Under the pieces are notes generated by a model. It had not been told where the DNA came from. It searched no databases and was given only the letters and a program-made list of their open reading frames with translations. The position numbers and the translations under genes were made by a program. Of a stretch of 64,000 bases of DNA, positions 50,701-62,501 are shown one piece after another. The first letter of the stretch is position 1. Each line of letters opens with the position of its first letter. Source of the DNA: Fragilaria crotonensis (lineage: Eukaryota; Bacillariophyta; Fragilariophyceae; Fragilariales; Fragilariaceae); NCBI GenBank assembly GCA_022925895.1, contig JAKSYS010000114.1, forward strand, positions 1 to 64,000. The letters run 5' to 3'.

Positions 50701-52677
50701 TGATGAGTCTATGATAACGTTATTGAGCATTCCAATCGCGTCCGTTTCTCTCTCCTGCCTTGATTCATCCTCCTCAATTAAAACTATGCGGAGCGATGGA
50801 AAATCAGTCACATTTTGGAGCCCCATGTGTCGCAAGCTCGATGGCAGCCTCAACTCCTCTAAAGCACCTGTCACTGAGGCAAGAGCACCGGTTCCCACTA
50901 AAGTCAGATTGGGGTTGCCTCGCAAATCCAACACACGGGGTGTCCATGCTTTGGATGAGAATGTCTTCGGCGGTATTAGAAGATTTTTGTCCCTGCAGTC
51001 GATGCTTTGTTCTGACTCGTTGCATTCGCAGCGCTCGCAGAAATCGCCACGTTTGGAACTGTCGTCAGCCCAACACGCAATGAACCTTGATAAGCCAGTC
51101 GTTGAATCAACAATGTCGGTGGAATCTGGATTGATAGATGTGCTCAGATAGCAATCTTGCCCACTTGATAATGCGTAAAGGCATTCCGAATCAACCTCGC
51201 AAATCTCTCCACATTCGCCGCCTTTGAACTCGACCCAGAGAAGGTTATCCTGGCCTGTAACGTCGAACATGAAGCCTGGCTCGACGACGCATCGCGGGGA
51301 ATCAGCGCTTTCAGTTCCGCTCTGGTTTCGATTGTCATCAAACGTAGCCTTGAGGTTTCGCAGGGCTATTTCGCCCTCCACAATTGACCCAATCCCCCCT
51401 TGTGAGTCGACATTCAGCTCGAAACGGAAGCCCTTTATTATGTCAGAATTAAAAGCGCCATTTCCCACTATTCCGATCCAGCCAGTAAGCCAGAATGGAC
51501 TTGCCGCATCGGTAGAGCCCGTCAACGGTACAACGATACTACCGGTCCTGGAGTCTGATGAATCATCGTCCAAGCAGTAGTGGAACGAATAGTAGGATTC
51601 GAACGTCGTCGTTGCGACGGGGTGGCACTCTGCTGTGGCATTACTTGCTTCGTGCAGGATGATTCGAAAGTGTGCTCGTCCGGGCGTCGATGCCGCGCGC
51701 ATCACTTCATAGTCCAAAGATATTGCAGTGGCTTGCGACAGGTTGTAATAAGCGTTTCCCGGAGGAACATGATCGAAGCCTGCGAAGCCTCCCCAAATCT
51801 CAGCTTGCTCGAGTGTGTAATTTATGGTCATGGTTGAATTATCGAGTAGCACTTCAGTGGCGTTCTTAGACAGCGTTGACTCAAAGTACTCTTCTCCCCA
51901 AACGGCATCAGCCACAGCGTCTCGGAACGAACCTGTCGTCAGGAGTGCTGAGCCAAAAAGATCTTCTCCCCCAACGCAGGATATCTGATCAAAGACGAGG
52001 ATACCCTCGCTCACTCTATCGACTGCAGTCGCGTCGTCCATTGCCAACTCAATCTGCCACCCCTTGATGTGGTCTAGGTCGAGAATACCATTTCCGTTCA
52101 GGCCAGACGATTTCGCTTGACTGAAACCCGAGGTTGATTGGGCGCCTTCATCAAGGTTGATCCGAAGTTCTCTCCATTCATAGTCCAACTCTGAAGTCTC
52201 ATTTTCAACTGAAAGGCGACCAGAATCCAGGATGTAGTGGTCAGAGTAGTAACGTTCGAGGTTCTGCGGAACAGTACAGTTGACTTCACAATCGCTGTCA
52301 TCCAGCAACACCACTCGAAGGTGTACACTCCCCGTGAGTGATTGAGGCTCGATAACTTTGTACCAGAGTGATAGGTGAGTAGCACCTATGCAGGAGTGGT
52401 GTGAAAGCCCGTCGAGGATGTGACCAAAGCTCTTCAACCCTCCCCCATCTTGGGTCATTGAAACATTATATTCCACCCGAAGCGCCGAACTCCCAAACTG
52501 GACGCCATTGTCTGTGAGTGTTATGTTCAGTCCATTGTCATTCCTGTCGTTCCGTGGTGACCAACATTGGAACGCCGACTCGAATGGTTCTATAACATAA
52601 AAGATCTCAGAGCCTAGAGCTGGAGCACTGAAGAAGAGAATGCAGACATATGAAAGCATCAAGCAAGCACTCAACAT
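47783..52677 (-). CDS. Receptor-type protein kinase-guanylate cyclase
   Basis: Exons 52677-49404, 49332-49291 and 49209-47783, both introns GT-AG and phase 1; 1,580 residues. A signal peptide (1-23) precedes a ~890-residue ectodomain containing carbohydrate-binding-like beta modules, a Cys-rich PAN-like segment (~470-520), a short LRR-like stretch (~560-625) and a second PAN-like segment (~730-760). A single membrane helix follows (~914-937). Inside, the kinase has GHGTFGVV, VAVKRI, a ~65-residue Ser-rich insert, HCDLKAQN, DFG and MAPE. The cyclase (~1335-1500) has FFSDIVGFTR, FKVETIGDAYMA and YCLFGDTVNTASR, whose Glu and Cys select GTP. Unlike animal receptor cyclases the kinase keeps its catalytic Asp. 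It probably turns an extracellular cue into cGMP. Stops are 29 bp from the PsbQ-like gene. Confidence 0.9.
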
Positions 52678-53797
52678 TTTCCGGGGAATGCAATGCTAAT
52701 TGATCTCAGATTTAGATGACTGTCGCTCTACCCATAAATGAAGAGTCGTGTTGAGTCAAGTTTTCGAACACGCAAGGAAAGAGTACCACGAAACGCTACT
52801 TCCCAGATCCCTACATAGTGCCGCAAGGACGAGCGAAGAACGCGTATGGATAAAAGGTGCAGGTAGAACTCCAAGTCTTCCGTTGAGGTAAATGTCTTCG
52901 GAGGTCACTACAGCACCCTTTTCGCAACACGTCAATTGAAAACTCCTACATGCGTGTGTCACTTTACAGTTCATACAAACTGGGAAAGTATAATCGAGTC
53001 CTTCTGTACATACCCCGACGAAGAATATCAGATTATATAGTGGTGTACACGTTTTCATGCTTTTTATGACATACAATATATATATAGACATGTCGTACAG
53101 TGTACATTGAGTTTACCTTTTTACATCGGTACTTAGCAGTACACGTAGTCGTGGAATCATAGAGAGGGGCTGGATCCGATTAGAATCCAATGAAATGACG
53201 TCAACATTTTCGTCACAGTTATAAAGCTGCGTGGGACCATCATGAAGAGCACCTGTGACACGTGTAGGCCGCAGAAAGCATGGAATCTTCGTTTCTCATT
53301 TCTTTCATGGGTTTTCCAACACGCCGGCCCAGCCTGTTATGCGTCCTGTATCGTACTTGTCACCATACTCCGTTGTTCCACGACAACAGAAGGATTTCCA
53401 TTTCTATGTATGCACATGATATTTATCCCGGTGCCGCCACTCCCACGCAACGGCGGCATTTGTGGATTATTTTCTGCCGGTAATGCCGCCAATCCCACAC
53501 CATTAAAATGATTTTCAGAAGATTTCTTTTCTTGTCTGTCCCCATAAGCTTATCATATTGTGTAGCAAACTTGGAAGTGCACTGAAAGTATGACCTTGGT
53601 GGCTTCGTCCCATGATATATATCCATTCTTCCAAGCTCAAGACTCAAGAATCATGACAGGTGGCTCTACTTCCATACTCTGCCTTAGTATGGATCTTGTA
53701 TCAACAACAAGTGGAAAAGGAGTCTTGTCGTGTGACATCCTGAAAACTGTCCACATCACTTCCTCTTTTGCCTGTTCCAATATACGTGTTCTAAATC
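52678..53797. other. Intergenic with one GGATCCGATTA terminus-like site
   Basis: No confident gene. 53171-53215 holds GGATCCGATTAGAATCC followed by TGACGTCA-like sequence and TTTTCGTCACAG, resembling one end of the MULE/MITE family seen at 8673 and 21542 without a partner end. A minus-strand frame running from the Copia relic to 53637 has no recognised domain. Confidence 0.4.
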
Positions 53798-54122
53798 GAA
53801 CAAAGTCTACGGCATAACCTCGTGGGTTACCATCGTGATCATGGTCACTTAGACTACACTTGCTTAAATAAAACGTATTTACAACAAAAGAGTGAGATCT
53901 GCCTGTTGGGCAGATCACACACCGCATCGCTATACCCAACATGTGCACAGCACATGTTAGGTTTATCTATATGCATTGTATACTCCTGTCTTACCGGTAT
54001 TCGCTGGAGGATACCGAAGTATACAGCGCGTGCAATGTCATAGCATAAACGCATGGTCACACACATGCTTGCACTAGCTCATACTGTACCGTACCATCAC
54101 GTGTGACGGTATTATTCGTTCG
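53798..54122 (-). repeat. LTR of the Copia relic (3' copy)
   Basis: ~325 bp, starting GAACAAAGTCTAC and ending TTATTCGTTCG on the plus strand. Matches 60018-60335. Confidence 0.75.
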
Positions 54123-57100
54123 GTCCCCTCAAAAGGTATTGTAGGACATCATTACATTTTGACCGCTACCGATTATACGTGAATTTGTCGAGTAGTTCTT
54201 CTCGCCTCGGTTGCGGCAGCAGCTTCGTGAATAGGTCACTGAGGTTTGTTTGAGTGCCCTTTTTCGCAACTCGTATAGAGCCCGCGGCAACAGCTTCGCG
54301 GCACCGGTGATAAGCGATCGAGTGATGTTTCTTCTTTCGTGTTGACTCAGGCATCGGTTTTTTTATACACCGCCTCATTGTCACAGAATACATTCGTGGC
54401 ATTGCCTCAAGGTATGCCAAACATGCGCAACTTATACCGCACCGCCTCGGTCGCTCAGTTCCACGGCTTTCTTCATCGCATGGAACTCGCTGCCGAAGTA
54501 CTTGCTTCAACCGTATTCTGGCGTTTAGTGTGCCAGATTATTGGAGCCTTGTTGCAAAACAACAAGATGCCAGTCTGCGATCGCCTCGTTGCTCGATCAC
54601 TTCCGTGGCTGTTGTCGACAAAGCAATGCTTCGACATTGGGTTGTTGCCTCTGGGTTTTGGCATATCGGTAGGGATAGCCTCGGTTGCGTCCCGATAGAA
54701 GTCGCACCAATCGTATTGTTTGAACATGCGCTCGCTTATCTTGGGTTGGTGAAAGTTGAATGCAATCTTCCTCTTTCTTGGGTAGACCTTGAAGTAGCCG
54801 AATATACGATATAACTGCTGCAAGTGACCTTCCCTTGGCATGGCCTTGTGAGTCAACATCAGGGCAACCTCGAGCAATACATCGACTCTCCCTAATTCGA
54901 CTGCCCACCTCGAAATGCCGATCAGCTCTCGATAAAGTTGGATGCCGTCACTTTTCAATTCTGGACTTGTCTGGAGTTCTAGGCAATAATCCGATGGCAA
55001 CGGTGTGTAACATTTTGATGATGGTAAGCGCAAGCCTTGTTTTATTGCCAGTGCCTCCTCCTTCCCCTATTGACGAAGCCGTAACGTATTTTTCCGCAGA
55101 CATCGTCCAGTATTCAGACCCATCAACAATCATCTGCTCAAGCTGAGCTCCCAAATAAATATCAGGTGGCTCAATTTTGTCGTCTTCTGAGTTTGAAGAC
55201 AGAAGTCAAGTCGAGTAGTGTTGCCTTGGGATCGTCTGAAATTGACAATATGTCATCAACGTAACATAACACGAGCTCGATGTATTCAAACCTGTTAGTT
55301 TTGACAGCTGGGCGGATCCAAACGTCGGGGTTCCGCTTTCGTAGGCTTGTACCCGATGTCGTTGAGGGTATCGGCAAGCAATGATCTGAATGCCGCACCT
55401 GCGGACTTCAAGCCATACAATGCCTTCCGCACAATGAAAATTGTCCCGGCCTCCGACCCAAACTCAGGTCCGGCAACGGTCCAGATCTTTTCTCGGCAAT
55501 CGGCCGTTAAGTAGGCATTCTGTATATCACAGGCCATGACTTGCAGGCCGTTCAACCCAGCAATTGTGAGTGCAATCCTGACGGAATCTCTGGAGACCAC
55601 TGAGGAGTACGTGATAATGGAATCAGGTACTTTGGTGGTATGCCCTCCGGCTCCAAATCGCGCTTTTCATCGGAAGGTTTCTCCCATTTTTATGTCAAAT
55701 ATCAGGTGATTTTATCTGTTGGAATCCAGGCAGAATGTCTCCGGCCGACTTCTCCCATACTTCGAAGGCAGGACGTACATTCTTCACCTCTTTCAGGATT
55801 GCGTCCCACCAGAAGGTGTTGCCGCTCTCCGCATAAAATCGGCGCGCCTCCTCGACGGTCTCAGGTATCTTTATTCCGAACTTGTTATGAGTTCGAACCC
55901 AGTGTTTCAACTTTACTTTTGCTATCACGCAGTTCCTCTTCTTCAGGGTGTAAGAGACCCACCACGCGAATGCTGGCTCTTCTGCTATTCAAGCTTGCAC
56001 TGCATATTTGACAGTCTGAATTGGGTATGCTTCCTTCATGTCTTTTAGACTGACCCATGTTGTACTGGAGTTCTTCCATTGCACAAGCAACTCCCAGCCA
56101 ACTGTTGTCTCACGTCATCTGCAAGTCCCCGTTCGAGTGGTCATGAATGCATCCTGTTGAAGGATTTGTTTGCCGTTGGTGCGATAGTCAGTAATCTCTT
56201 GGAATAGGACGTGTCAATTGCCCTTGTCATCAATCTGCGTGAATAGGTTCTCGGCAATAGCATTCGCCGCCAATGATGCTTTTTTGTACCCGTCCTGGAA
56301 CTCCACCTCATAGATTCGTGAGTCCAAAATGGAGTTGTCATGTGCGGTGCCAATAGGAAGTCCGTCCTTGTCCCTTAATCTCTTGACGACCCGAGCGTAC
56401 TGCACTTCGCCGCCCTCACGTGGTAACGCAAGCTCCATATTCAAATCTGTATCGTCGAAAGCATCGGGAGTAAAGTCCTGATCGGCTTCATTGATGTTTG
56501 GGTCATTTATAGATGGTCCAAATTCTTGAACAAATTCCGCGTCGTATGTAGGATCGTCCCAATCTTCGACCGGGACCACATGATGTCCTAGTTCATCCTC
56601 CACCACGAGGTCGTTGCCTCCAATACGTTCGGTGATTAACATTGTGAGTTGTGCGATTCGACCTTTGTTCACATCAACTTTTGAGACACTTTGCACAGGG
56701 GTCCAAGATAGCACCTTCCCTGTACTCATCAGTACCCAGCAGTACGACATCAAGGTGCCAACTCGGTGGGAAACTCCGAGCCACCGACCGACTTTTGTTT
56801 CTCCCAGCCCAGCGTTCTCTCGGTACCAAACCCAGTCATAGAACCCGAAGTCTAAGTATTCGGATATGTCGACTGTCTCGTCACCAGTAATGCGTTCGAG
56901 AGGCCACCTCAATTCGAGTCCCCTCGAACTCTTAGACGTGCGATTTTGTATGTCGCATGTTGCACACCCACTGGTGTCCGTAGTCCCTCAGCCGATGAGG
57001 GACGTTCTTTTGTGCCATGACTCGGAACCATTTCTTTTATTCCGAATCACTCCCTCCGTGAAGTTGTGTTTTGGGCGATACGGCTCCGTTACATGATGAT

Positions 57101-60017
57101 CGATTGCATGCTTTCGTACGTTTGCCATGAACTCTGTCTTGGGACCGCATTGCTCCTTGGAACCATCGAACGTTAGTTTTTCCGGCCTTTCGAATTCGCT
57201 TATGAACTGACGCAGTGCGTCCCCTGCATCTGACTTTGAGTTCAGTGGGAAGGCGATTGCGAAGAAGTCCTTGTTGGTAAAAACCTGCGCATAGCGGTTG
57301 CCATTCGACTTGCATCGGCCGTCCATCGTGTCAGTGTAGAATTCCCCTCTCAGTAAGGGTTTCTGAAAGATGTGATCAGCCTTGGAACGATGGCTCAACG
57401 GGAGAACCGCTGATCTCGTTACGTTTTGTGTTGTGACCTCAATGGTCTCGTGTGCTTGAGCCAGTCCAATAAACCACCACTCACTCAGTTCCAGAGCTGT
57501 CACCCTTGTATGCCATCTGGACGTTCATCGCCATCCGCATCACCATTTATATTCGCCGTGGCGAGCAGTCGATCAGTGAGTACGCAAGATATTGATCGAT
57601 CGTCGAAGTTATGCTGTATTGCCATGTCGAACACATCGCGTGCACTGACTTCGATTTGGCTGATCTGGTACGTTCCCCCCTCACCGCGATAGGCGTTCGA
57701 CGAGAATTGGACATCGCGGGGATTCCATTCAGCCGGGGAAGTCAATACAATGTGAGGACGGGTGCCTAACTCATGGTTAGTTGGAGTCCGCGAATAAAAG
57801 AAGTTGATGGTGCCATCAGTGATCATTGGGAATCAAAAGTCATCTTGCTCGGCCTCGATGCCCATAACCGTGTCCCCGTATGGGTTGTCAGAACCGGTTA
57901 TACCAAAAGCGCGCATCTGGTTTGGGTTGATAAGGGAATGATCGAGTACGTCCCCCATCCAGATCGCTTCATTAAATATCAAAATGTAGGTCAACCCATT
58001 TTGTGGCTGGTGACAGCTGTGCCACCGGTCACGATCGGTACATCGGTGATCGGTTGATAGGAATCGGCGTATGGCGAGACATTGCATAAATTTTGTGTAT
58101 TGCATGATTATGGCATTGTTGCCAAGTACGATTGTGTCGGCGTGCAAGTCAAGTTCCATGCGACCATGGATCATATGAGAACCGTCATTATGCCTCGCTT
58201 TCTTCTTGTGCAATGATGACATGTGTCGGTTGTTTGTAATATAGGCCAAAACCACGCTTAAGTTTTGGGTAACAACAATCGTTTTAGATTGGGAGATCGC
58301 AATATGCGAGCTTTTAACTGAGGAGGCGTAATTCCTTTCCAGATTTCTTGCTGTTGCGACCGGCAACAAAGGTATGGCCAGCATTATCTGGAACGCTCGA
58401 GTCGTCCGTGGTAGAGATGTCGTCGTCCTTTGCCTTGTTGAGTTTGAAAGCAGCGATAGACCTTTTGAGGTCGGCAAGCTGGCTCTTAAGCAACGTCGGA
58501 GACCTTCCTCTTTATTCGGGTGGTTCCTTTGGCTTTGTTTTTCTTCCTCGTCTCCATGACGGTTTCTTTATCGGCATCGGACATCTTGTCCAAGTCCGAG
58601 TAGAAGCCGGTCCACACGCTGCCATCTGGCATGTGCATACCCTTGCATTTCGATGCGAGGCTGTTGGAGGTGCCACCACCACGGATACGTTTCGCCTTGG
58701 GCTTGGCATGGGTAGCCGAGATCTTCCGGTTCAGTTGATGATCGGGGAGCTCGGACACAATTGCCGACAAATGATTGGCGCATTCAGTGAATGTGAGGAC
58801 CGAGTCGAGCTGAGCGCGAATGCGTAGTAGTGCGCTAACTGCATTCTGCAACTGCGGGTGCTGAATTTTCTTGAGCAGCATTCGAACCTTGGCCTGCTTC
58901 GTAATACGCTATCCTTATTCCTCGAACATGTTAAATATCTTCTGGATCTGGTCCAGGAAGGTGGAGAAAGAAAGTGACTTCTCATGCTTGTAGTAGAGCG
59001 AGTTGCGATAACCCTAAGCTTGGGCGATGCGTCGACTTGTGTTACCCTCGTCGCCGCTATAATGATTCCTAAGGGCAATCATGTCTTCACGGCCGCTCTG
59101 ACGTGGGCAATGGGCTAAATCCACTACTTGGCAGTCTCGGTTTGAAGGAAGCTCTTCAGGAGCTGATGCACTCTCCTGGCATATGGCTGAAAGTTAGGTC
59201 CAGACAAATGGTGTACATGCAACCGCACGCTTATTGAAGCATGGGTATTCCATGGTACTATCGAGGGTCTTGTTCTCTTGAATGACGTACGACAAAGGGA
59301 TGCCGTTTACCCCGGGATAGTGGAGAGATAGGAATTTGCCGGGGTTGGCTTCCTTGCTGACGGTATCGGACTGGTCTTTCTCAATCTTTCGGACTTCAGC
59401 GAGCTGATAAGCCTCGCCGTCCACAGCATCCCCGAATGTGACAGCGTCGTCGATGCCTTCCAGGGTTGGCACCTCACCGACTCGACCGAAATCCTGAACC
59501 CAATGGATGAGGCCAATCATGTATCGGATGCGACGAAGGCCGAAGGTGGCCCTTCCATCGGCCAACGTGCATCTGCTATAAGACTCCGCGAGGTCGCGGA
59601 TATCCTTTCTTTCATTGTTGTTGCCAAATCGGCAAACGTTTCAAATCCCTCCTCTCTCATGCGAGCACGCGTGGCCTCTTGCTCCAAGAACCCAATCCAT
59701 TCAAGGATTGTGTCCATCACTGGGTTGGGTGCTTTGTTGCCGGCAGCTGGTGCTGCTTCTTCGAGTATCTTGATATCCATTCTGTGTAAGTGTGATACGA
59801 ACGTTAGAAGAAGTATCACTGGTCGTCACGACAACGCGCTTCTTGTGGTCCGGTGATCAGCCTTTCCTCTCTTTTTGCCGCGGCCTCGATCCGACAAATG
59901 TCAGTAATCGGATCATCTCATGTCGACATTGGGTCGTGACCAATATAACATGACAATGAGATCCCTGCATTCTTTGACTCTCTTGTTGATCACGTGTTTT
60001 GGGTCTGATAAACCAAA

Positions 60018-60335
60018 GAACAAAGTCTACTGCATAACCTCGTGGGTTAGCTACCATTGTGATCATGGTCACTTAGACTACACTTACATAAAATGTATTT
60101 ACAACAAAAGAGTGAGATCTGCCTGTTGGGCAGATCATACACTGCATCGCTATACCCAACATGGGCACTTAGGTTTATTGTATATGCATTGTATACTCCT
60201 GTCCTACCGGTATTTGCTGGAGGATACCGAAGTATTCAGCGCGTGCTATGCCATAGCATCAACGCATGGTCACACACATGCTTGCACTAGCTCATACTGT
60301 ACCGTACCATCACGTGTGACGGTATTATTCGTTCG
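60018..60335 (-). repeat. LTR of the Copia relic (5' copy)
   Basis: ~318 bp, matching 53798-54122 with scattered differences. It is shorter by small deletions. Confidence 0.75.
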
Positions 60336-60710
60336 ACATTCTTCGGCGCAAATCTTAGCCAGGGGAGCAATAGCTATCCTTCACAGATGGAAAGTCAACA
60401 CATTACACAACTGTGTTGTGACTCCTTCCTTCGGTTGACAAATCTGCCACTGGGGGTGTACCTCTGACTGTCTCATCATTGTTGCAAGTATGTGGTGGCG
60501 AAGTCTTTTCACCGTTTCTTTTTTGTGGCTGTTTCCGTGGTTTTTCATTCGTACGGGCAGACGTCATTCCAATAAACTTGTCGGCTGCTGGCAGAGGCGC
60601 ATCCGATGCATCCAAAGGAAGTACCCTTCTGTGGATATGCAGCGTGTGCACCCTCAACGGCTTCATCTGCAACTCAGTGTTTCTCCTCCTAGATTTTTGG
60701 GTCAATCTCT

Positions 60711-61200
60711 TTCAAACTTGTTCTGATTCCAATTCGACATCGTCTTCAAGGTCAACAGGTTCGATTTCAGAACTGTGTCAAGCAGATAGTCTGAACCTGC
60801 AGCCAGCGGCACTTGCACGGTCACTTATGTCTCTGAATTCTCACCGGAGGAGTATGGAAAAGACTTCGTCTTCCGCAACTCAGTGTACGTTGTCAAAGGT
60901 TTTTGTGCGATACTCTTTCGAACACCTGCAGCCACCGGCACTTTCACGGTCCCTTGTCTCCCTGAATTCTCACCGGACAAGTCCGGAAACGACTTCTTCT
61001 TTGCCCACTCAGTGTTTTTTGCGGAAGGTTTTTGGGATCCTCTTTCAAACGTGTTCTGATTCCACTTCGAGTTTGTCTTCGAGGTCAACGTGTTTGATTA
61101 CAGAATCTTTATCAACCAGAGACTCTAATCTGCAGCCACCGGCACTCACACAGTCAATGCTTTCCATGAATTACCACCGCACAAGTCCGGAAATCTTTTT
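60711..61200. repeat. Degenerate mixed repeat array
   Basis: Block B, GCAGCCACCGGCACTTTCAC...GAATTCTCACCGG, occurs at ~60798, ~60928 and ~61131. Block A, TTCAAACTTGTTCTGATTCC...AGGTCAACAGG, occurs at ~60711 and ~61045. Block C, CACTCAGTGT, occurs in between at ~60880 and ~61007. Spacing is irregular. Open frames exist on both strands: plus-strand Ser/Leu-rich 60479-61210 starts at a non-ATG codon, and minus-strand pieces repeat SFPDLSGENSG. The minus-strand reading looks more protein-like, so these may be repeats of a decayed repetitive protein. Confidence 0.65.
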
Positions 61201-61210
61201 CCTCGTTTAG

Positions 61211-62501
61211 ACATTTTGATTTCTTGTTCCCTTCTTTGTCGGAAATCTCTGATACTCTGTAGCCTCCTCCCGAGACGATCCCAACTGGGTGCTGGCAATT
61301 CTGTCAATCACTTGAATGATGCCTAACCACATTCCCCAAAGAAATGCAGTCAATTACACTTTCTGAATGGGAATTTAAATGCCCATTCCAGATAGTGATA
61401 CAACATTGTTATTGTGTTTGAAAATGATGCTCTCCAACTAAAGAGACAAAATCTAGAAGACAACAGAATGTCAAGATTCCACTCTTATTCTTCAATTTTC
61501 CCTGCTGCTGAAGGAGATGACAATACTCATCGGGAACTTTCAAACACAGGAAATGTCCATGCTTTACATCATCCCTGTCCTCATCCTGCAGTTTAGAACC
61601 AAAATTGAAGTCTGCCATTGTTTAAAGTGCATGAAACTCCTCCATGGTTTGATAAACCATGGGGCGATCACCTCATCTTTCCATGCTAATGTGGCAATGG
61701 CACTTTATTTCTCACATAATTTGGTAGGAAATGCATTGAGGGTATGTCCATACAAGACAACTTCGATCGAAGTTTCGAAGTTTCCAAGTACACATAACCT
61801 GATCATTCATTACTGATTTCTGACTTAGCGGGACTCATCTTTCGTCACGATCTTGATCGAAGTTGAGAAAAGATTTTCATCCAAGTTCTGTAATCCAAGC
61901 TTTATAACCTGTTTGACACGTTTAGTTTTAACCACAAGTTTTGGAACAATATGTACTAAGAACACCATTTTTTGCTCTTTTATATCCAATTCACTGCATC
62001 CACCTTCGTAGACTGCCTTTCTCACGATCAAAAGCACCGCATCCTTATGCCCTTTGGAAGTGCATGGACCACTATGGTGCCGTGTGTCGCTCTAGAATTG
62101 TCCATCCAGCGGACAATCTTTGTCTTCTCTTCCTCTTTGCAATCCATGATGGCAAACTGCAACATCTGACTCCACATTCGTCGAAGTGAAAAAGACATTC
62201 ATCTGGTACTGCCAGTAGAGTACAGCGTATCTGGATGACTTGATCACGGCTCTAGTACCTGGTATCTCGTCGTCGTCGTCGTCTGAGATGAACTGAGTGA
62301 GTACTGAGAGTACTGCAAGCGCACCCTACTCCCATGGCTATTTAGAGATGGGAACTTGGGAGTGGGAAACTTTGATGATACAATTTCCATTTTGTCGTAT
62401 GGACACCACTCCGATGAGACAAAAATCAAACCCAAAATTAATTGGTTATGTGTACTTGGAAACTTGGATTGAAGTTGTCTTGTATGGACATACCCTGATT
62501 A
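61211..62501. other. Intergenic, no confident gene
   Basis: Short frames on both strands (61409-61618 minus, 61517-61816 plus) show no recognised motif. A cgtcgtcgtcgtc microsatellite lies near 62268. Otherwise nothing is seen. Confidence 0.4.

Larger units (their letters stand above)
53798..60335 (-). mobile_element. Decayed Copia-superfamily retrotransposon relic
   Basis: Similar long direct repeats of ~320 bp (53798-54122 and 60018-60335) act as LTRs and differ by several substitutions and indels. The boundaries are approximate and no target duplication was recognised. Between them, minus-strand pieces of gag, protease/integrase, reverse transcriptase and RNase H are found in Copia order but spread over many frames, with numerous breaks. 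The LTR divergence and scattered pieces mark it as clearly older than the element at 35197-40771. Confidence 0.85.

Noticed and set aside
52756-53091. 111-residue minus-strand frame upstream of the receptor gene
   Set aside because: Lacks family motifs and overlaps the likely promoter of the receptor cyclase.
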